Position numbers and translations under genes: made by a program. The notes under the pieces are model-generated. The model saw only the letters and a program-made list of their open reading frames with translations, did not search any database and was not told the origin of the DNA. 64,000 bases of DNA, taken from contig NZ_CP070974.1 in assembly GCF_017086405.1 (NCBI RefSeq), forward strand, positions 1-64,000. The letters run 5' to 3'. This stretch comes from Mycobacterium gordonae (GTDB lineage Bacteria; Actinomycetota; Actinomycetes; Mycobacteriales; Mycobacteriaceae). This document shows positions 18,512-27,627 of the stretch, in pieces (position 1 is the first letter of the stretch; every line of letters begins with the position of its first letter).

Positions 18512-19869
18512 CCGACCAGCGCTCCGGCGGTGGGGAATCCGTCGGCCAGTTCAGCTGCCAACTCGATCAACGCCGTCTGCGTTCGCGGCCGCAACGCATC
18601 GAAGACCAACGGCTGGGCATCACGCAGGTGCGCATCGAAAGGAATGACCTTCACCCCCCGTACACGGGGCCCCACCTTCTCGGTCACTTCAGTGACGAAT
18701 TTCTTGGTCGCACAACGGTAGGCGTCGGTCAACACGATGAATGAGCGCTTGAGCAGTTCGTGTCCATTGCGGGCCGCCAGCCAGTCCACTGTTTTTTCCA
18801 CCGCCAGACCACCTTGCAGGTTCATCGAGCCCACGATCATCAAGGCGTTCGACGACGACAACACCGCTGGGATCACCTGATGCTCGATCTCAGCGCCGCA
18901 GTCCACCAGCGACAGTTGATAGAAGCCCTGGGTGCGGGCAATGGTGTCGGCGAACACTTGCGGGGTCAGGATCAGCGGGTTAGTCACGTTCGGGTTGCCA
19001 GCTAGGACCTCGAGTCCTTCGTCATTGCTGCCGAAGTATTGTCGCGCGACGCTGAAGCTCGTTAAGTCATTGTGGGCCAGGAACTCTCGGATCGAGGCCG
19101 GTGGTTTGCCATCGCGTGCGATGAGCCGGCCCAGAGAGCCGTACGTCGGATTGGCGTCGATGGCGATGACAGCTTCGTTGCGGATCTTGCGCAGCGTGGT
19201 GCCCACGGCCGCAACCAGTGTCGACTTACCGACGCCGCCCTTCATCGACAGAGCGGTGATCTGGTAATTCCCCGGGATGTTGGTGGTGATCCGCCGCTTC
19301 CGGTCGATCAGGGTCCGCTCCGCCGGGCCAGCGCCCAGGTTGATGGTTCTGAACGTTGCGGTGTAGACCGTTTTGCGCCAACCCATTTCCGGCGGCTGAC
19401 GGTGGCGCTTGACCACCTCGCCCACCTGAATCTGCTGGTGGGTGTAGGCCGCGGCCTGCTGGTCGGCCTGCGGAGCCCACCGCTGTGCCACCGTGGCGAC
19501 CTCGAACCGCGCCGGTGGCGGCGCTGGCGGCGCAATCTCGCGGCGGTGTCCAGTGTTGTCAGGAAGCTGCCCGACCGGTGAAACTGTTTCACGCCCGGGC
19601 TGGACGATAGACGCACCGCGTTCCCGCGGCGGTGTCGGCGGATCCTGATGCGCGGGAGCAGCCACCGCGACGTGCGACGGCGAGGCCGGTGTCAGCGGCG
19701 TCTCCGGTTGCGGCGTCGACGATTGCATCGTGGGCTCATACGGTGCGGCGGGAGCTGGCATCGACGGTGCAGCCGGCGGGTGCGGCAGCGCTCCGATGGG
19801 AGCTGGCCGCTCTGGCCCCCCTTCCGGGTCCAGGTAGCGCGACATGAAATCTCCGTTATCGATGGTCAT
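18508..19869 (-). CDS. espI: EspI-like protein: Pro-rich N-terminus plus MinD/ParA-type ATPase
   Basis: 453 residues; the start is supported by GTGGAG seven bases upstream. Residues ~15-150 are Pro/Ala-rich and disordered. From ~190 a SIMIBI ATPase follows, with deviant Walker A SMKGGVGKST, AVIAIDANPTYGSLG and LSLVDCGAEIEHQVIP. This is the architecture of ESX-1 EspI, which modulates secretion in response to ATP level. It lies between espG and eccD and is translationally coupled to eccD. It is not a plasmid partition protein despite the fold, judging by its location and N-terminus. Confidence 0.88.
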   Translation of the reverse strand: MTIDNGDFMSRYLDPEGGPERPAPIGALPHPPAAPSMPAPAAPYEPTMQSSTPQPETPLTPASPSHVAVAAPAHQDPPTPPRERGASIVQPGRETVSPVGQLPDNTGHRREIAPPAPPPARFEVATVAQRWAPQADQQAAAYTHQQIQVGEVVKRHRQPPEMGWRKTVYTATFRTINLGAGPAERTLIDRKRRITTNIPGNYQITALSMKGGVGKSTLVAAVGTTLRKIRNEAVIAIDANPTYGSLGRLIARDGKPPASIREFLAHNDLTSFSVARQYFGSNDEGLEVLAGNPNVTNPLILTPQVFADTIARTQGFYQLSLVDCGAEIEHQVIPAVLSSSNALMIVGSMNLQGGLAVEKTVDWLAARNGHELLKRSFIVLTDAYRCATKKFVTEVTEKVGPRVRGVKVIPFDAHLRDAQPLVFDALRPRTQTALIELAAELADGFPTAGALVG

Positions 19870-20022
19870 TATTTAACTCCACTTAGTAATTCTGTGTGAC
19901 TGCCTAAGCTGATCCTAGGGTCCAATTTTTCGCTATGCCACGCCAGAACGATATTATTCGAAAATGTTTGCTGGGGCTAACTGCACGCCGCAGCGTCAGC
20001 GGCACAACAAAGTTTCGTGCTC

Positions 20023-20934
20023 TCAGCACATTCGTTCGTGGGTGTCCCAAGAGTTCACCGCCACGCTGTCAAGTGCCGCCAGTACGCCGTGGCGTATCTG
20101 TCCCTGGTGGGCCGGTCCCACGGCCATCCATTGCTGGTGGCTACCTCGAGGCGGATTGACCCGATAGAGCGCGACTCGCCCGGACTTCGTATCGCGCAGA
20201 TTTAGCACTGATTCGCCGGCAACGGCGGCGCCCTCGACGTAGGCCCGCGCATAGAGCACAGCCTCAGCGACCGGCTCTTGGAGAGCCTCTGTCAGTTGGG
20301 CCAGGGTGGTGCCGCTGAATCCGACTGACTTCAGCGCTGCCTGCTGCGAGAGGCCGGCGGTCGAGATCCCGGAAAGTTCGGCCGCGGCGGTGCAGATACC
20401 GTCCATGGGCACATTGACGGCGCTGATCCTGGCCGGCTCGACGTAGTGCACCGAGTCCAGGGCGTCGCAAACCAGGCGGACCAGCCAGTCGGCATCAACC
20501 GCTGCCGCGCAGTCGTCGATCGTGACGTGCGACCCGGCGCGGACGGCCGAAGCCCAGCGGCCTTCGCGCCGGGCCAAAACAATCCGCAGCTGCCCGTCAG
20601 GGATCGCCCTCCAGCTCGACGGATCGTCCATCAAGACCTCCGATGACCAGGTCATCGGCCCGTGTGACACCAAGACAACGACCTCGACGTCCGGTGTACC
20701 CAGCACACGCATCCGGGTGGCGATGTCGGAGCGAACCACCGCAGCCTCATCACAGATCCCCTCCGCTACCAAGACCGCCAGACCCGGGTGTTGGGCGATC
20801 CACTTCATCGAACGGGGTTGCCCACAGGGTCGGCCACGCAACTCCGCGGCCAGACGATTCACCCCGACCAGTGCCTGCAGGAGCCATAAACCATCGAGGT
20901 TGACGGTGATGTCTGTTGCGGTGGGAGTTACCAA
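20023..20934 (-). CDS. espG: EspG: cytosolic chaperone of PE/PPE substrates
   Basis: 303 residues from TTG 20934 with AGAGGTG upstream. The start DITVNLDGLWLLQALVGVNRL, the central LRIVLARREGRWASAVRAG and the C-terminal ESVLNLRDTKSGRVALYR with PRGSHQQWMAVGP follow the EspG family pattern. EspG binds the helical tip of PPE proteins and keeps PE-PPE pairs soluble until export. It lies directly after the esx pair, as in ESX-5 loci. Confidence 0.9.
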   Translation of the reverse strand: MVTPTATDITVNLDGLWLLQALVGVNRLAAELRGRPCGQPRSMKWIAQHPGLAVLVAEGICDEAAVVRSDIATRMRVLGTPDVEVVVLVSHGPMTWSSEVLMDDPSSWRAIPDGQLRIVLARREGRWASAVRAGSHVTIDDCAAAVDADWLVRLVCDALDSVHYVEPARISAVNVPMDGICTAAAELSGISTAGLSQQAALKSVGFSGTTLAQLTEALQEPVAEAVLYARAYVEGAAVAGESVLNLRDTKSGRVALYRVNPPRGSHQQWMAVGPAHQGQIRHGVLAALDSVAVNSWDTHERMC

Positions 20935-21000
20935 GGGAGCACCTCTAACGACAAGCGCGGCGGCACCTGGCAGGTGCCGCCGCGTTGGGACCGTGGGAAT

Positions 21001-21291
21001 TTAGACCGACGACCACGCGGAACTGACCGCGCCGTCGGTGCCGTGCATATTGCTGCCGGCGGACTGAACCTTAGCCCCGTGGGCGTTGGCTTGCTCGTAA
21101 ATGACCTGGAAGTTGCGTCCCAGTTGGGTGATGAATTCCTGGCAGGACGCCGAACCGGCGCCGCCCCAGAAGTCACCGGCAGCCAGCACGTCGCGCACGA
21201 TGGCCTGGTGCTCGGCCTCCAGTGAGGCGGCCTGCGCGCGTATCGTCCACCCGTGAGTGTCGACGTCGCCGAAGTGATAGTTGATGGACAT
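21001..21291 (-). CDS. WXG100 protein, EsxA/EsxN-like
   Basis: 96 residues, two-helix hairpin. The turn carries GDFWGGAGSASCQEF (WGG), and the C-terminal helix runs to the end without the YxxxD/E export motif, as for the EsxA-type partner. A good purine-rich ribosome site precedes the ATG. Partner of the adjacent 98-residue protein; the two should form a secreted heterodimer. Confidence 0.93.
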   Translation of the reverse strand: MSINYHFGDVDTHGWTIRAQAASLEAEHQAIVRDVLAAGDFWGGAGSASCQEFITQLGRNFQVIYEQANAHGAKVQSAGSNMHGTDGAVSSAWSSV

Positions 21292-21334
21292 TTCTCTGGG
21301 TTCTCCTACGCTCGCTGGGGTTGCTCGTCGCTGG

Positions 21335-21631
21335 CTAGCTGCTCAGGACCTGCTGAGAAGCCTGTTCCTGCTGCTCGTAGTTGTTCGCGTCACGGATCAG
21401 CCCGTCGCGCACACCGTGCAGCATCGTGACGATGTTGCGGAAGGCCTGGTTCATCTGGCCCATGGTGTCCAGCGAGGTCGCCTGCGCCTGGCCACTCCAA
21501 CCTGCGCCAGCGATGTTCTGCGACGATGCCCACATCTTGCGGGCCTCATCCTCAACGGTCTGTGCGTGGGATTCGAAACGGCCGGCCATGTCACGCATCG
21601 CGTGCGGGTCCGTCATAAAACGTGTCGTCAT
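21335..21631 (-). CDS. WXG100 protein, EsxB/EsxM-like
   Basis: 98 residues. The hairpin turn is GAGWSGQAQATS (WSG), and the C-terminal YEQQE fits the YxxxD/E export signal of the EsxB-type partner that is recognised by EccC. AAGGA lies just before the ATG. First of the esx pair, 43 bp upstream of its partner. Confidence 0.93.
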   Translation of the reverse strand: MTTRFMTDPHAMRDMAGRFESHAQTVEDEARKMWASSQNIAGAGWSGQAQATSLDTMGQMNQAFRNIVTMLHGVRDGLIRDANNYEQQEQASQQVLSS

Positions 21632-21802
21632 ATTCCTTCTCTCTCCTCAATTTGGGGAACTGAAATGCAGATATTTTTCGCGTTGCTGAACACCAAGTCT
21701 ATTGGCGGGTCACAAGGCTCGGCAACGGCGATGACAAGAAACCTACAAAAAGATGTTGTGTCGGTCTTCACCATTCCCTATAGCGAATGCGGGGCAGGAA
21801 CA

Positions 21803-22993
21803 CTAGTGCCGGTCGAACACTTTCACCGGTGTCCCGTAACGCGGCGTTCCCCCACCCGTGGCACCGCGGTTGCCCAGCCCCGCGGCCATCGGGGCGCCAC
21901 CGAACGAGCCCCCTGATGCGGTGGCCGGTACCGCACCAGATCCCGCTCCGGTGCCGGAGGTAGCGACCAGCGGGGTGGCCGCCGTCCGCGCCCCCGCGGT
22001 CGATTCGGTACTGCTGCCGGCGGTCCATGTCGCCGGCACCGACAAACCACCCAACGAGGCCGCCCGCCCGGCCATCGCCTCGACGGCACCCCCGGCCCCT
22101 CCGACTCCGCCCAGACCGGACAAGCCCGAACCCACCCCTCCGGCGGCGGCACCGGCACCGCCGGTTCCCATCCCCAGCATGCCGGGATTGTTGAGCATCC
22201 CCATAAACGGCGACAGCAGGGACTGGAATTGACCCAAGCCGCTGGCAGGCGATAGTCCGCTGCTCAACGGTGAGGAAAGTCCTTGCAGCGCTTGGGGAAT
22301 CATCGTCACCAGCTGCGGGCCCATGCTCAGCATGGTTTGCGCATCGATGCCGGCGGGCAGGCTGGCCAATCCTCCCCCCTGGCTGGCGAGATTCATCGGC
22401 TGCTGCGCGGCTGCCGATCCGCCTGATTGCCCCACAGCGGCGGCCTGGGCGGCCAGGGCCATCGGGTTGGAGTTGGCAGCCGGTGGCACGAAGGGCACCA
22501 ACGTGCCCGTGATGCCCGCCGCGTCGGCGGCGAACCCGTACATCACAGTCGTGTCCTGGCACCACATTTCGTCATACGCCGCCTCGTTGGCCGCGATCGC
22601 CGGAGTGTTGATCCCGAGGAAGTTCGTGGCCAACAACGACATCAAAGTGCTGCGATTGGCCGCAATGACCGGAGGGGGAACCACTCCCGCGCGTGCTGCT
22701 TCGAACGCCGTTGCTGCTGCGCCCGCCGCAGCCGCCGCTTCCTGGCATTGCCCGGCGGTAGCGATCATCCATACCACGTACGGTGCTGCTGCCAGAGCCA
22801 TCGATATCGCCGACGGTCCCAGCCACGCCTGCGAAGCCAGGGCCGAAACAACCTCGTTGAACGCCGCACCTGCCGAACCTAGATCCATGGCAAGCGCCTG
22901 CCACGCAGCGGCCGAGGCGACCAACGACGATGAACCCGGGCCGGCATACATCCGACCCGAGTTGATCTCTGGTGGCACCTCGTAGGTGGTCAT
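21803..22993 (-). CDS. PPE family protein
   Basis: 396 residues from ATG 22993 (EVPPEINSGRMY at the start). The ~180-residue PPE domain includes WLGPSA near residue 57 and the hydrophobic EspG-binding tip near the PYVVWM to AAAAAGAAATAF region. The C-terminal half is Gly/Ala/Ser-rich with repeated SGLGGVGG-type stretches and ends in TPRYGTPVKVFDRH. A 28-residue upstream extension is rejected because it is non-PPE. The gap to the PE gene is 10 bp, so the two are co-transcribed and likely form the dimer handled by EspG and exported by this ESX. Confidence 0.93.
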   Translation of the reverse strand: MTTYEVPPEINSGRMYAGPGSSSLVASAAAWQALAMDLGSAGAAFNEVVSALASQAWLGPSAISMALAAAPYVVWMIATAGQCQEAAAAAGAAATAFEAARAGVVPPPVIAANRSTLMSLLATNFLGINTPAIAANEAAYDEMWCQDTTVMYGFAADAAGITGTLVPFVPPAANSNPMALAAQAAAVGQSGGSAAAQQPMNLASQGGGLASLPAGIDAQTMLSMGPQLVTMIPQALQGLSSPLSSGLSPASGLGQFQSLLSPFMGMLNNPGMLGMGTGGAGAAAGGVGSGLSGLGGVGGAGGAVEAMAGRAASLGGLSVPATWTAGSSTESTAGARTAATPLVATSGTGAGSGAVPATASGGSFGGAPMAAGLGNRGATGGGTPRYGTPVKVFDRH

Positions 22994-23003
22994 TGCGTCC
23001 CGG

Positions 23004-23300
23004 TCAGAGCATCGCGGTGATGTTGAGAGCCTCGGCGGCGGTGTAGCTGCCCGCGCTGGCGCCCAGCGTCGCCACAAACATCTGATGAATCACTGTTCCG
23101 ATGGCCGCGCTGACCTGATAGACCCCAGCGTGGGTCCCGAACGCCGCAGCCAGCAGCGCCGACGCGGGCTCGGCTGCCGGGGGCACCACGCCCAGCGTGG
23201 GGGCCGCCCCGGCGGCGTTGCCCGCCGCAACTGCCCCGCCAATTGCCGACAGGGCTGATGCTGTCTCCTCCATCGACCCCGGTAATGCCGTCATGAACAT
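23004..23300 (-). CDS. PE family protein (short, PE-only)
   Basis: 98 residues from ATG 23300 with GGGAGG seven bases upstream. Two-helix PE domain; the C-terminal part carries YTAAEALN, a YxxxE export signal. Partner of the following PPE protein. Located between eccC and the esx pair, the ESX-5 position. Confidence 0.9.
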   Translation of the reverse strand: MFMTALPGSMEETASALSAIGGAVAAGNAAGAAPTLGVVPPAAEPASALLAAAFGTHAGVYQVSAAIGTVIHQMFVATLGASAGSYTAAEALNITAML

Positions 23301-23412
23301 CGCAAAACCTCCCATAAGAAACGCTAGTGTATCGGAACCGTTGATGAATTTCTTCCTGGACTTGTCAGGAGCCTACCGCCATCTGCGCCTTCATGTGCGT
23401 GATCCGGGGAGC

Positions 23413-26400
23413 TCACACGCCCAGCCCCGGGTCTGCGACCTGCACATATATCCCCGACTCCCCGGATTCGGCGGTGTTCATCAGGTACCCCCGGCCCGGA
23501 GGCATCGGGTGGCCCTTCCACCTTCCCTGGATAAAACCGTCGTCAGGGTCGGAATCCATCACCAACAGCGCAGCCCTGGACTCCCGCAACCTACGCAGCA
23601 CCGGATCGGCCCCCATGGAGGACATGAGCCCCCCGAAAGCACGGGTATAGATGATCCGCAGGCCCACATCGGCACCTGCCTCCACAAAACGCGCGATCGG
23701 TTCCAGCGGAGAATCAAATCCAGCAGGTAGTCGCTGGGCATCGTCGATCACCAGCCAGATCTCCGGACCGCTCCAGCTAACCTGCCCGATCGAGCCCGCC
23801 AACGCGTTGTCGTCGGGCTCACGCTCGGCAAGGACTGCGGCCAGCTCCTGCATGCGTTGCTTGATCGTCGACGGCGTAGAGGCGACTCGGTAGATATACG
23901 ACGAATCCAGCACGGTGTGCAGCTGCCGGCGAGGATCAACCAGCCACACCTGCGCAACCGGGCGGGCATCGGTAAGCGCCGGTGTCTGATCTTGTCCACC
24001 TGGCGCACAAGTGCGGGCCAGCTCACCCATCACCACCGCGCAGACCGACGTGCGCCCGCACTTGCTCTGTCCGGTCACCAGCAGATGTTGGCTGCCGAAG
24101 AACACCGGTTGTTCGGTCTCGCTGAGCGCCCACACCACTGGCGAATCGGCTGCGGACTCCCCGGCCGCCATCGCCACCAACTGCGCCGGGCTCACCCGTT
24201 GCGGCAGGCGGCGCACCCTGCGCGCGGGTGTGTACTGCGCGGCCTCCTCGGCAACGGCCGCCACGACGCTGCGAGAATCCCATCCGTCCCCAACGCCGGC
24301 TTCGGTGGTGGGGCGCGCCATCAGCGTGTGCAGACCGACCGGTTCGGCACCACGGCGCTCATAGTTCTGCGCGATCATGCCCCGCCCGGGACGTTCCACC
24401 GGTACCTGATCGGCCATACGCGGCTTGACCAACATCGCGTCAACGGTCTCCCCGAGACGCAGCTCGACACGTGATCCGAAACTCGTGCGCACCGTCGGCG
24501 GCAACTCGCTGGTTCTACTCACGCTCGCCACGACATGAATCCCGAAGGTGGGACCCTCTTTGATCAGCTTGCTGACCGGGTCCAACAGCACCTCATACTC
24601 GCTGGCCAAACCCGACCAGTTGTCAATCACCAGGAACACGTCACCGTGCCCGTCATCAGCGACATTGCCCGGCGATCCGCCGAACTTGACGTTGCGAAAC
24701 ATCTCCATCGACATCACGCGGTAGTCTTCAAAACTGCGCTGCCGCTGCTTGAGCAAAGTCAACAGTTCAAACACAGTGCGGCGCACACCATCTCGATCCA
24801 CCGCCCCCAAAGCGACGCCCCCCACATGAGGCAACCCCTCCACGCTGCTCAAAGCTGCTGAGGAAAACGCCAGGCAGTAGAACTGCACCTGTTCGGGAGT
24901 GTGTGTCATGGCCGCCGCGCAGATCAGATCCTGCAGCGCTGTCGTCTTACCCGAGCCCTGCGCACCGACAATCACCACGTTGGCCCCGGGCCCCGACACG
25001 TCCAGCAGCAACGGATGCTGGTCATGCTTGAACGGCCGATCCACCACACCGATCGGGAACACCAAGTCGGCGGTGCGGACATAACCGTCGCGCCAATTCC
25101 GTCCCAGGTGCCGGTTCACTAGCTTTTCGATGCTCCACGGCTCGTCCAACGGCGGTTGCCACAACCGATACGGCGTGAAGTCGACCTGGCGCAACTGGTC
25201 GATGATGATACGGGCAACCTTCGGGCGCATCAGCGCGGCATTGCCTTCGACCTCGGCATCACTCTCACCTGCGGCCTCCGCCGCGACCGACCCACCCTCA
25301 GTGGCGGCGGACTCCTCAGGGCTGCTGTCCGCCGACGGAATCGGCGTCAGATCCGTCGTAAACAGTTGCGGTGCAAAGTAAGCGACCGATCCTGGGCCAG
25401 CGGAACTGTCGTCGTAGAGGTCCTCCACTCCCGGCTTACGGTACTCCCGCCACAACCACTCGCCGCGGAACTTCGTCACATCGGCATTGGACGGCGGACC
25501 GTGCAGGAAGTAGCAGTCCCCCGACCGTTTGAGGTTCACCGCATTGGGAACCCCCACAGCCGTGGCCGCGGCCTGGGTCTGGGCTTTCAACGCCAACCGA
25601 TACCCCATATTCGCCAGCAACTTCTCTGCGCGATTGTCGATTTCCTGGCTGGCGATCAACAGATGCACCCAATACGACCGGCCCTGGCGGCAGATCTGAT
25701 CGAGGGCATCCTGCACCGCCGAGGCCATCATCTTGAACAGCTCAGCGAACTCATCGATGATGACCAGCAGCGCCGGCAACGGGGGCAACGGCTCCTGACC
25801 CGCAGCTTGGCGCGCTGAGCGCATCTTGTTGTATTCCGTGGCGTCGTCGGCTCCCGCTTTGTCGCACAACGCTTTGCGCCGTGCGATCTCTCCCCACATC
25901 GCGTCCACGAACCGGTCCAGCAGGCTCTGATCGTCCTCAAGGTCAGTGATGATATGCGCCACATGCGGAACCCCGGCGAACGGTTTGACCCCGGCTCCGC
26001 CCTTGAGGTCGGCGAGCATCAACTGCAGATTCTGCGGGGGATGCCCCAGCAGCAGCGACACCAGCGCGGTACGCAGCATCTCGGTCTTACCCGAGCCCGT
26101 GGTTCCCGCCATCACCCCATGCGGACCATGACCGCCTTGAGCAGACTCTTTGAGATCCAAAAAGAACAGTTCCCTGTCATCAGCCCGGTTGCCCAACGGT
26201 ACCCGCAGCCGGGCCGGCGAATTGATGTCACCGCGCGGACCCCACAACGCCTCGAAATCAATGTTGGCGGCGTCGTTGATCCCGTAATACGACAAGATGT
26301 CTCGCGCCATGAACTGTTCAACACCGCCGTCATCGAGCGCCTCGTAGGCTTCGGCCAGCCGCCAGCGAGCCATCCGCTCGGCAAAAGACTCCGCATCCTC

Positions 26401-27627
26401 GCGGCTCATCTGGTCACACACCGCGAAAAACTGCGGACTGTGCGCCTCTTTGGCGTCCCAGCTCATCAGATCACGGGGCACCGCCGTGATGACCCCGTCG
26501 GCGCTGATGTGCAGAACCCGCTTCAGCTCAGCGCACGCAGGCACCTGCCCGCTGCCCCTGACATCAAAAAACGTCAACCCGCTCACGCCGGCGCGATCCC
26601 CCAGCCGCTCCCATCCCTGTTCGGTGTCACACACAACGACCGTGTGAGGCAACGGCGCAATCGGTTCCCTCTTCGCCCCGTGACGAGCCAGGAAATCCCC
26701 CCGAGAGCGCAACCCTAACGTGTCCTGCTGTGCGCCAAGGAAATCCGCCACTGAGGCGTACACCATCCTGGCCGGCCCCGCACCATCCTCGACGCTGAGG
26801 TCACCAGCGTGGGGCAACCACTTCACCCAATCCCATTCCGCCGCATCAGAAGTAACCACCACCAGCCGAATGTGATCGCTGCCGTGGGAGAAGGCCAACT
26901 GGCAGATGATCGCGCGCATCAACCCCAAAGCCACATCGCGCGGACCCCGCAACTCATAACCCGGCTCCACCAACAACGACACCAACGCCGGCAGCCCGTA
27001 CGCCACCGTCTGGTGGCGTACGAACTCCTGCAACACCGTGCCCGTGACCGGTTCCAGCTCGATGTCAGTCGGCATGTCCTGCGGCTCAGAGAATCTCGCC
27101 GCGCCCGCCTCCATCAGGTCGGTCATGCCTACACCCACCCGCACCACGCCAAACCACGCATCGCCACCATCGGCCTTGCGTTCCCACATCCGCGCACTGC
27201 CCAAGGCAGCTTCCAGCGTCGCAGGAGGCGGGTGATACCACCGATAGTTAGCATCCAGACGGTCCGCGGCGTCGGCGGCGTTGCCGCGCAGCTCGTCGAT
27301 CACCAACAAAAACCTGGCCCGCAACGCATCCAATTTGGTGCGCGACATCTCTTGTGAACCGCCGCGTCCGGTGAACAACATCGCCACCAGACCACCCACC
27401 ATCAGAATCGGGAAAAACGAACCCACCCCGGTAAATGAACGCGCACCGCTGGCAAAGCTGATTCCCACCATCGCGCCCACCAGGCCCAACAGCCCGATCA
27501 CCAGCACCACCGTCCACCACGGCTTACCCTCCGGGGCCGGCATTTTCAGCGGCGTAGGAAGCTCGATCGAAGCTGGCTTCATCTCCGGCGCGGCGGCCGG
27601 CTTAGATCGGGCGAACCCATCTTTCAC
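23413..27627 (-). CDS. eccC: EccC: ESX FtsK/SpoIIIE-type motor ATPase
   Basis: 1404 residues, a single fused EccCa-EccCb chain. Two membrane helices (WWTVVLVIGLLGLVGAMVG and FPILMVGGLVAMLF) lead to three ATPase domains. Walker A 1 is GTTGSGKTEML near residue 505, Walker A 2 is VGAQGSGKTTAL near 887, and the third (VTGQSKCGRTSVC near 1187) is degenerate, as is common for the last domain. Walker B 1 reads LPALLVIIDEFAEL. EccC drives export and recognises the YxxxD/E signal through its last domain. The GTG start overlaps the eccB stop (GTGA). Confidence 0.97.
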   Translation of the reverse strand: MKDGFARSKPAAAPEMKPASIELPTPLKMPAPEGKPWWTVVLVIGLLGLVGAMVGISFASGARSFTGVGSFFPILMVGGLVAMLFTGRGGSQEMSRTKLDALRARFLLVIDELRGNAADAADRLDANYRWYHPPPATLEAALGSARMWERKADGGDAWFGVVRVGVGMTDLMEAGAARFSEPQDMPTDIELEPVTGTVLQEFVRHQTVAYGLPALVSLLVEPGYELRGPRDVALGLMRAIICQLAFSHGSDHIRLVVVTSDAAEWDWVKWLPHAGDLSVEDGAGPARMVYASVADFLGAQQDTLGLRSRGDFLARHGAKREPIAPLPHTVVVCDTEQGWERLGDRAGVSGLTFFDVRGSGQVPACAELKRVLHISADGVITAVPRDLMSWDAKEAHSPQFFAVCDQMSREDAESFAERMARWRLAEAYEALDDGGVEQFMARDILSYYGINDAANIDFEALWGPRGDINSPARLRVPLGNRADDRELFFLDLKESAQGGHGPHGVMAGTTGSGKTEMLRTALVSLLLGHPPQNLQLMLADLKGGAGVKPFAGVPHVAHIITDLEDDQSLLDRFVDAMWGEIARRKALCDKAGADDATEYNKMRSARQAAGQEPLPPLPALLVIIDEFAELFKMMASAVQDALDQICRQGRSYWVHLLIASQEIDNRAEKLLANMGYRLALKAQTQAAATAVGVPNAVNLKRSGDCYFLHGPPSNADVTKFRGEWLWREYRKPGVEDLYDDSSAGPGSVAYFAPQLFTTDLTPIPSADSSPEESAATEGGSVAAEAAGESDAEVEGNAALMRPKVARIIIDQLRQVDFTPYRLWQPPLDEPWSIEKLVNRHLGRNWRDGYVRTADLVFPIGVVDRPFKHDQHPLLLDVSGPGANVVIVGAQGSGKTTALQDLICAAAMTHTPEQVQFYCLAFSSAALSSVEGLPHVGGVALGAVDRDGVRRTVFELLTLLKQRQRSFEDYRVMSMEMFRNVKFGGSPGNVADDGHGDVFLVIDNWSGLASEYEVLLDPVSKLIKEGPTFGIHVVASVSRTSELPPTVRTSFGSRVELRLGETVDAMLVKPRMADQVPVERPGRGMIAQNYERRGAEPVGLHTLMARPTTEAGVGDGWDSRSVVAAVAEEAAQYTPARRVRRLPQRVSPAQLVAMAAGESAADSPVVWALSETEQPVFFGSQHLLVTGQSKCGRTSVCAVVMGELARTCAPGGQDQTPALTDARPVAQVWLVDPRRQLHTVLDSSYIYRVASTPSTIKQRMQELAAVLAEREPDDNALAGSIGQVSWSGPEIWLVIDDAQRLPAGFDSPLEPIARFVEAGADVGLRIIYTRAFGGLMSSMGADPVLRRLRESRAALLVMDSDPDDGFIQGRWKGHPMPPGRGYLMNTAESGESGIYVQVADPGLGV

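Noticed and set aside
18508..19869. Third plasmid partition ParA
   Set aside because: The fold is ParA/MinD-like, but the Pro-rich N-terminus and place between espG and eccD fit EspI.
22994..23077. 28-residue N-terminal extension of the PPE protein
   Set aside because: PPE proteins start a few residues before the PPE motif, and the extension overlaps the PE gene.
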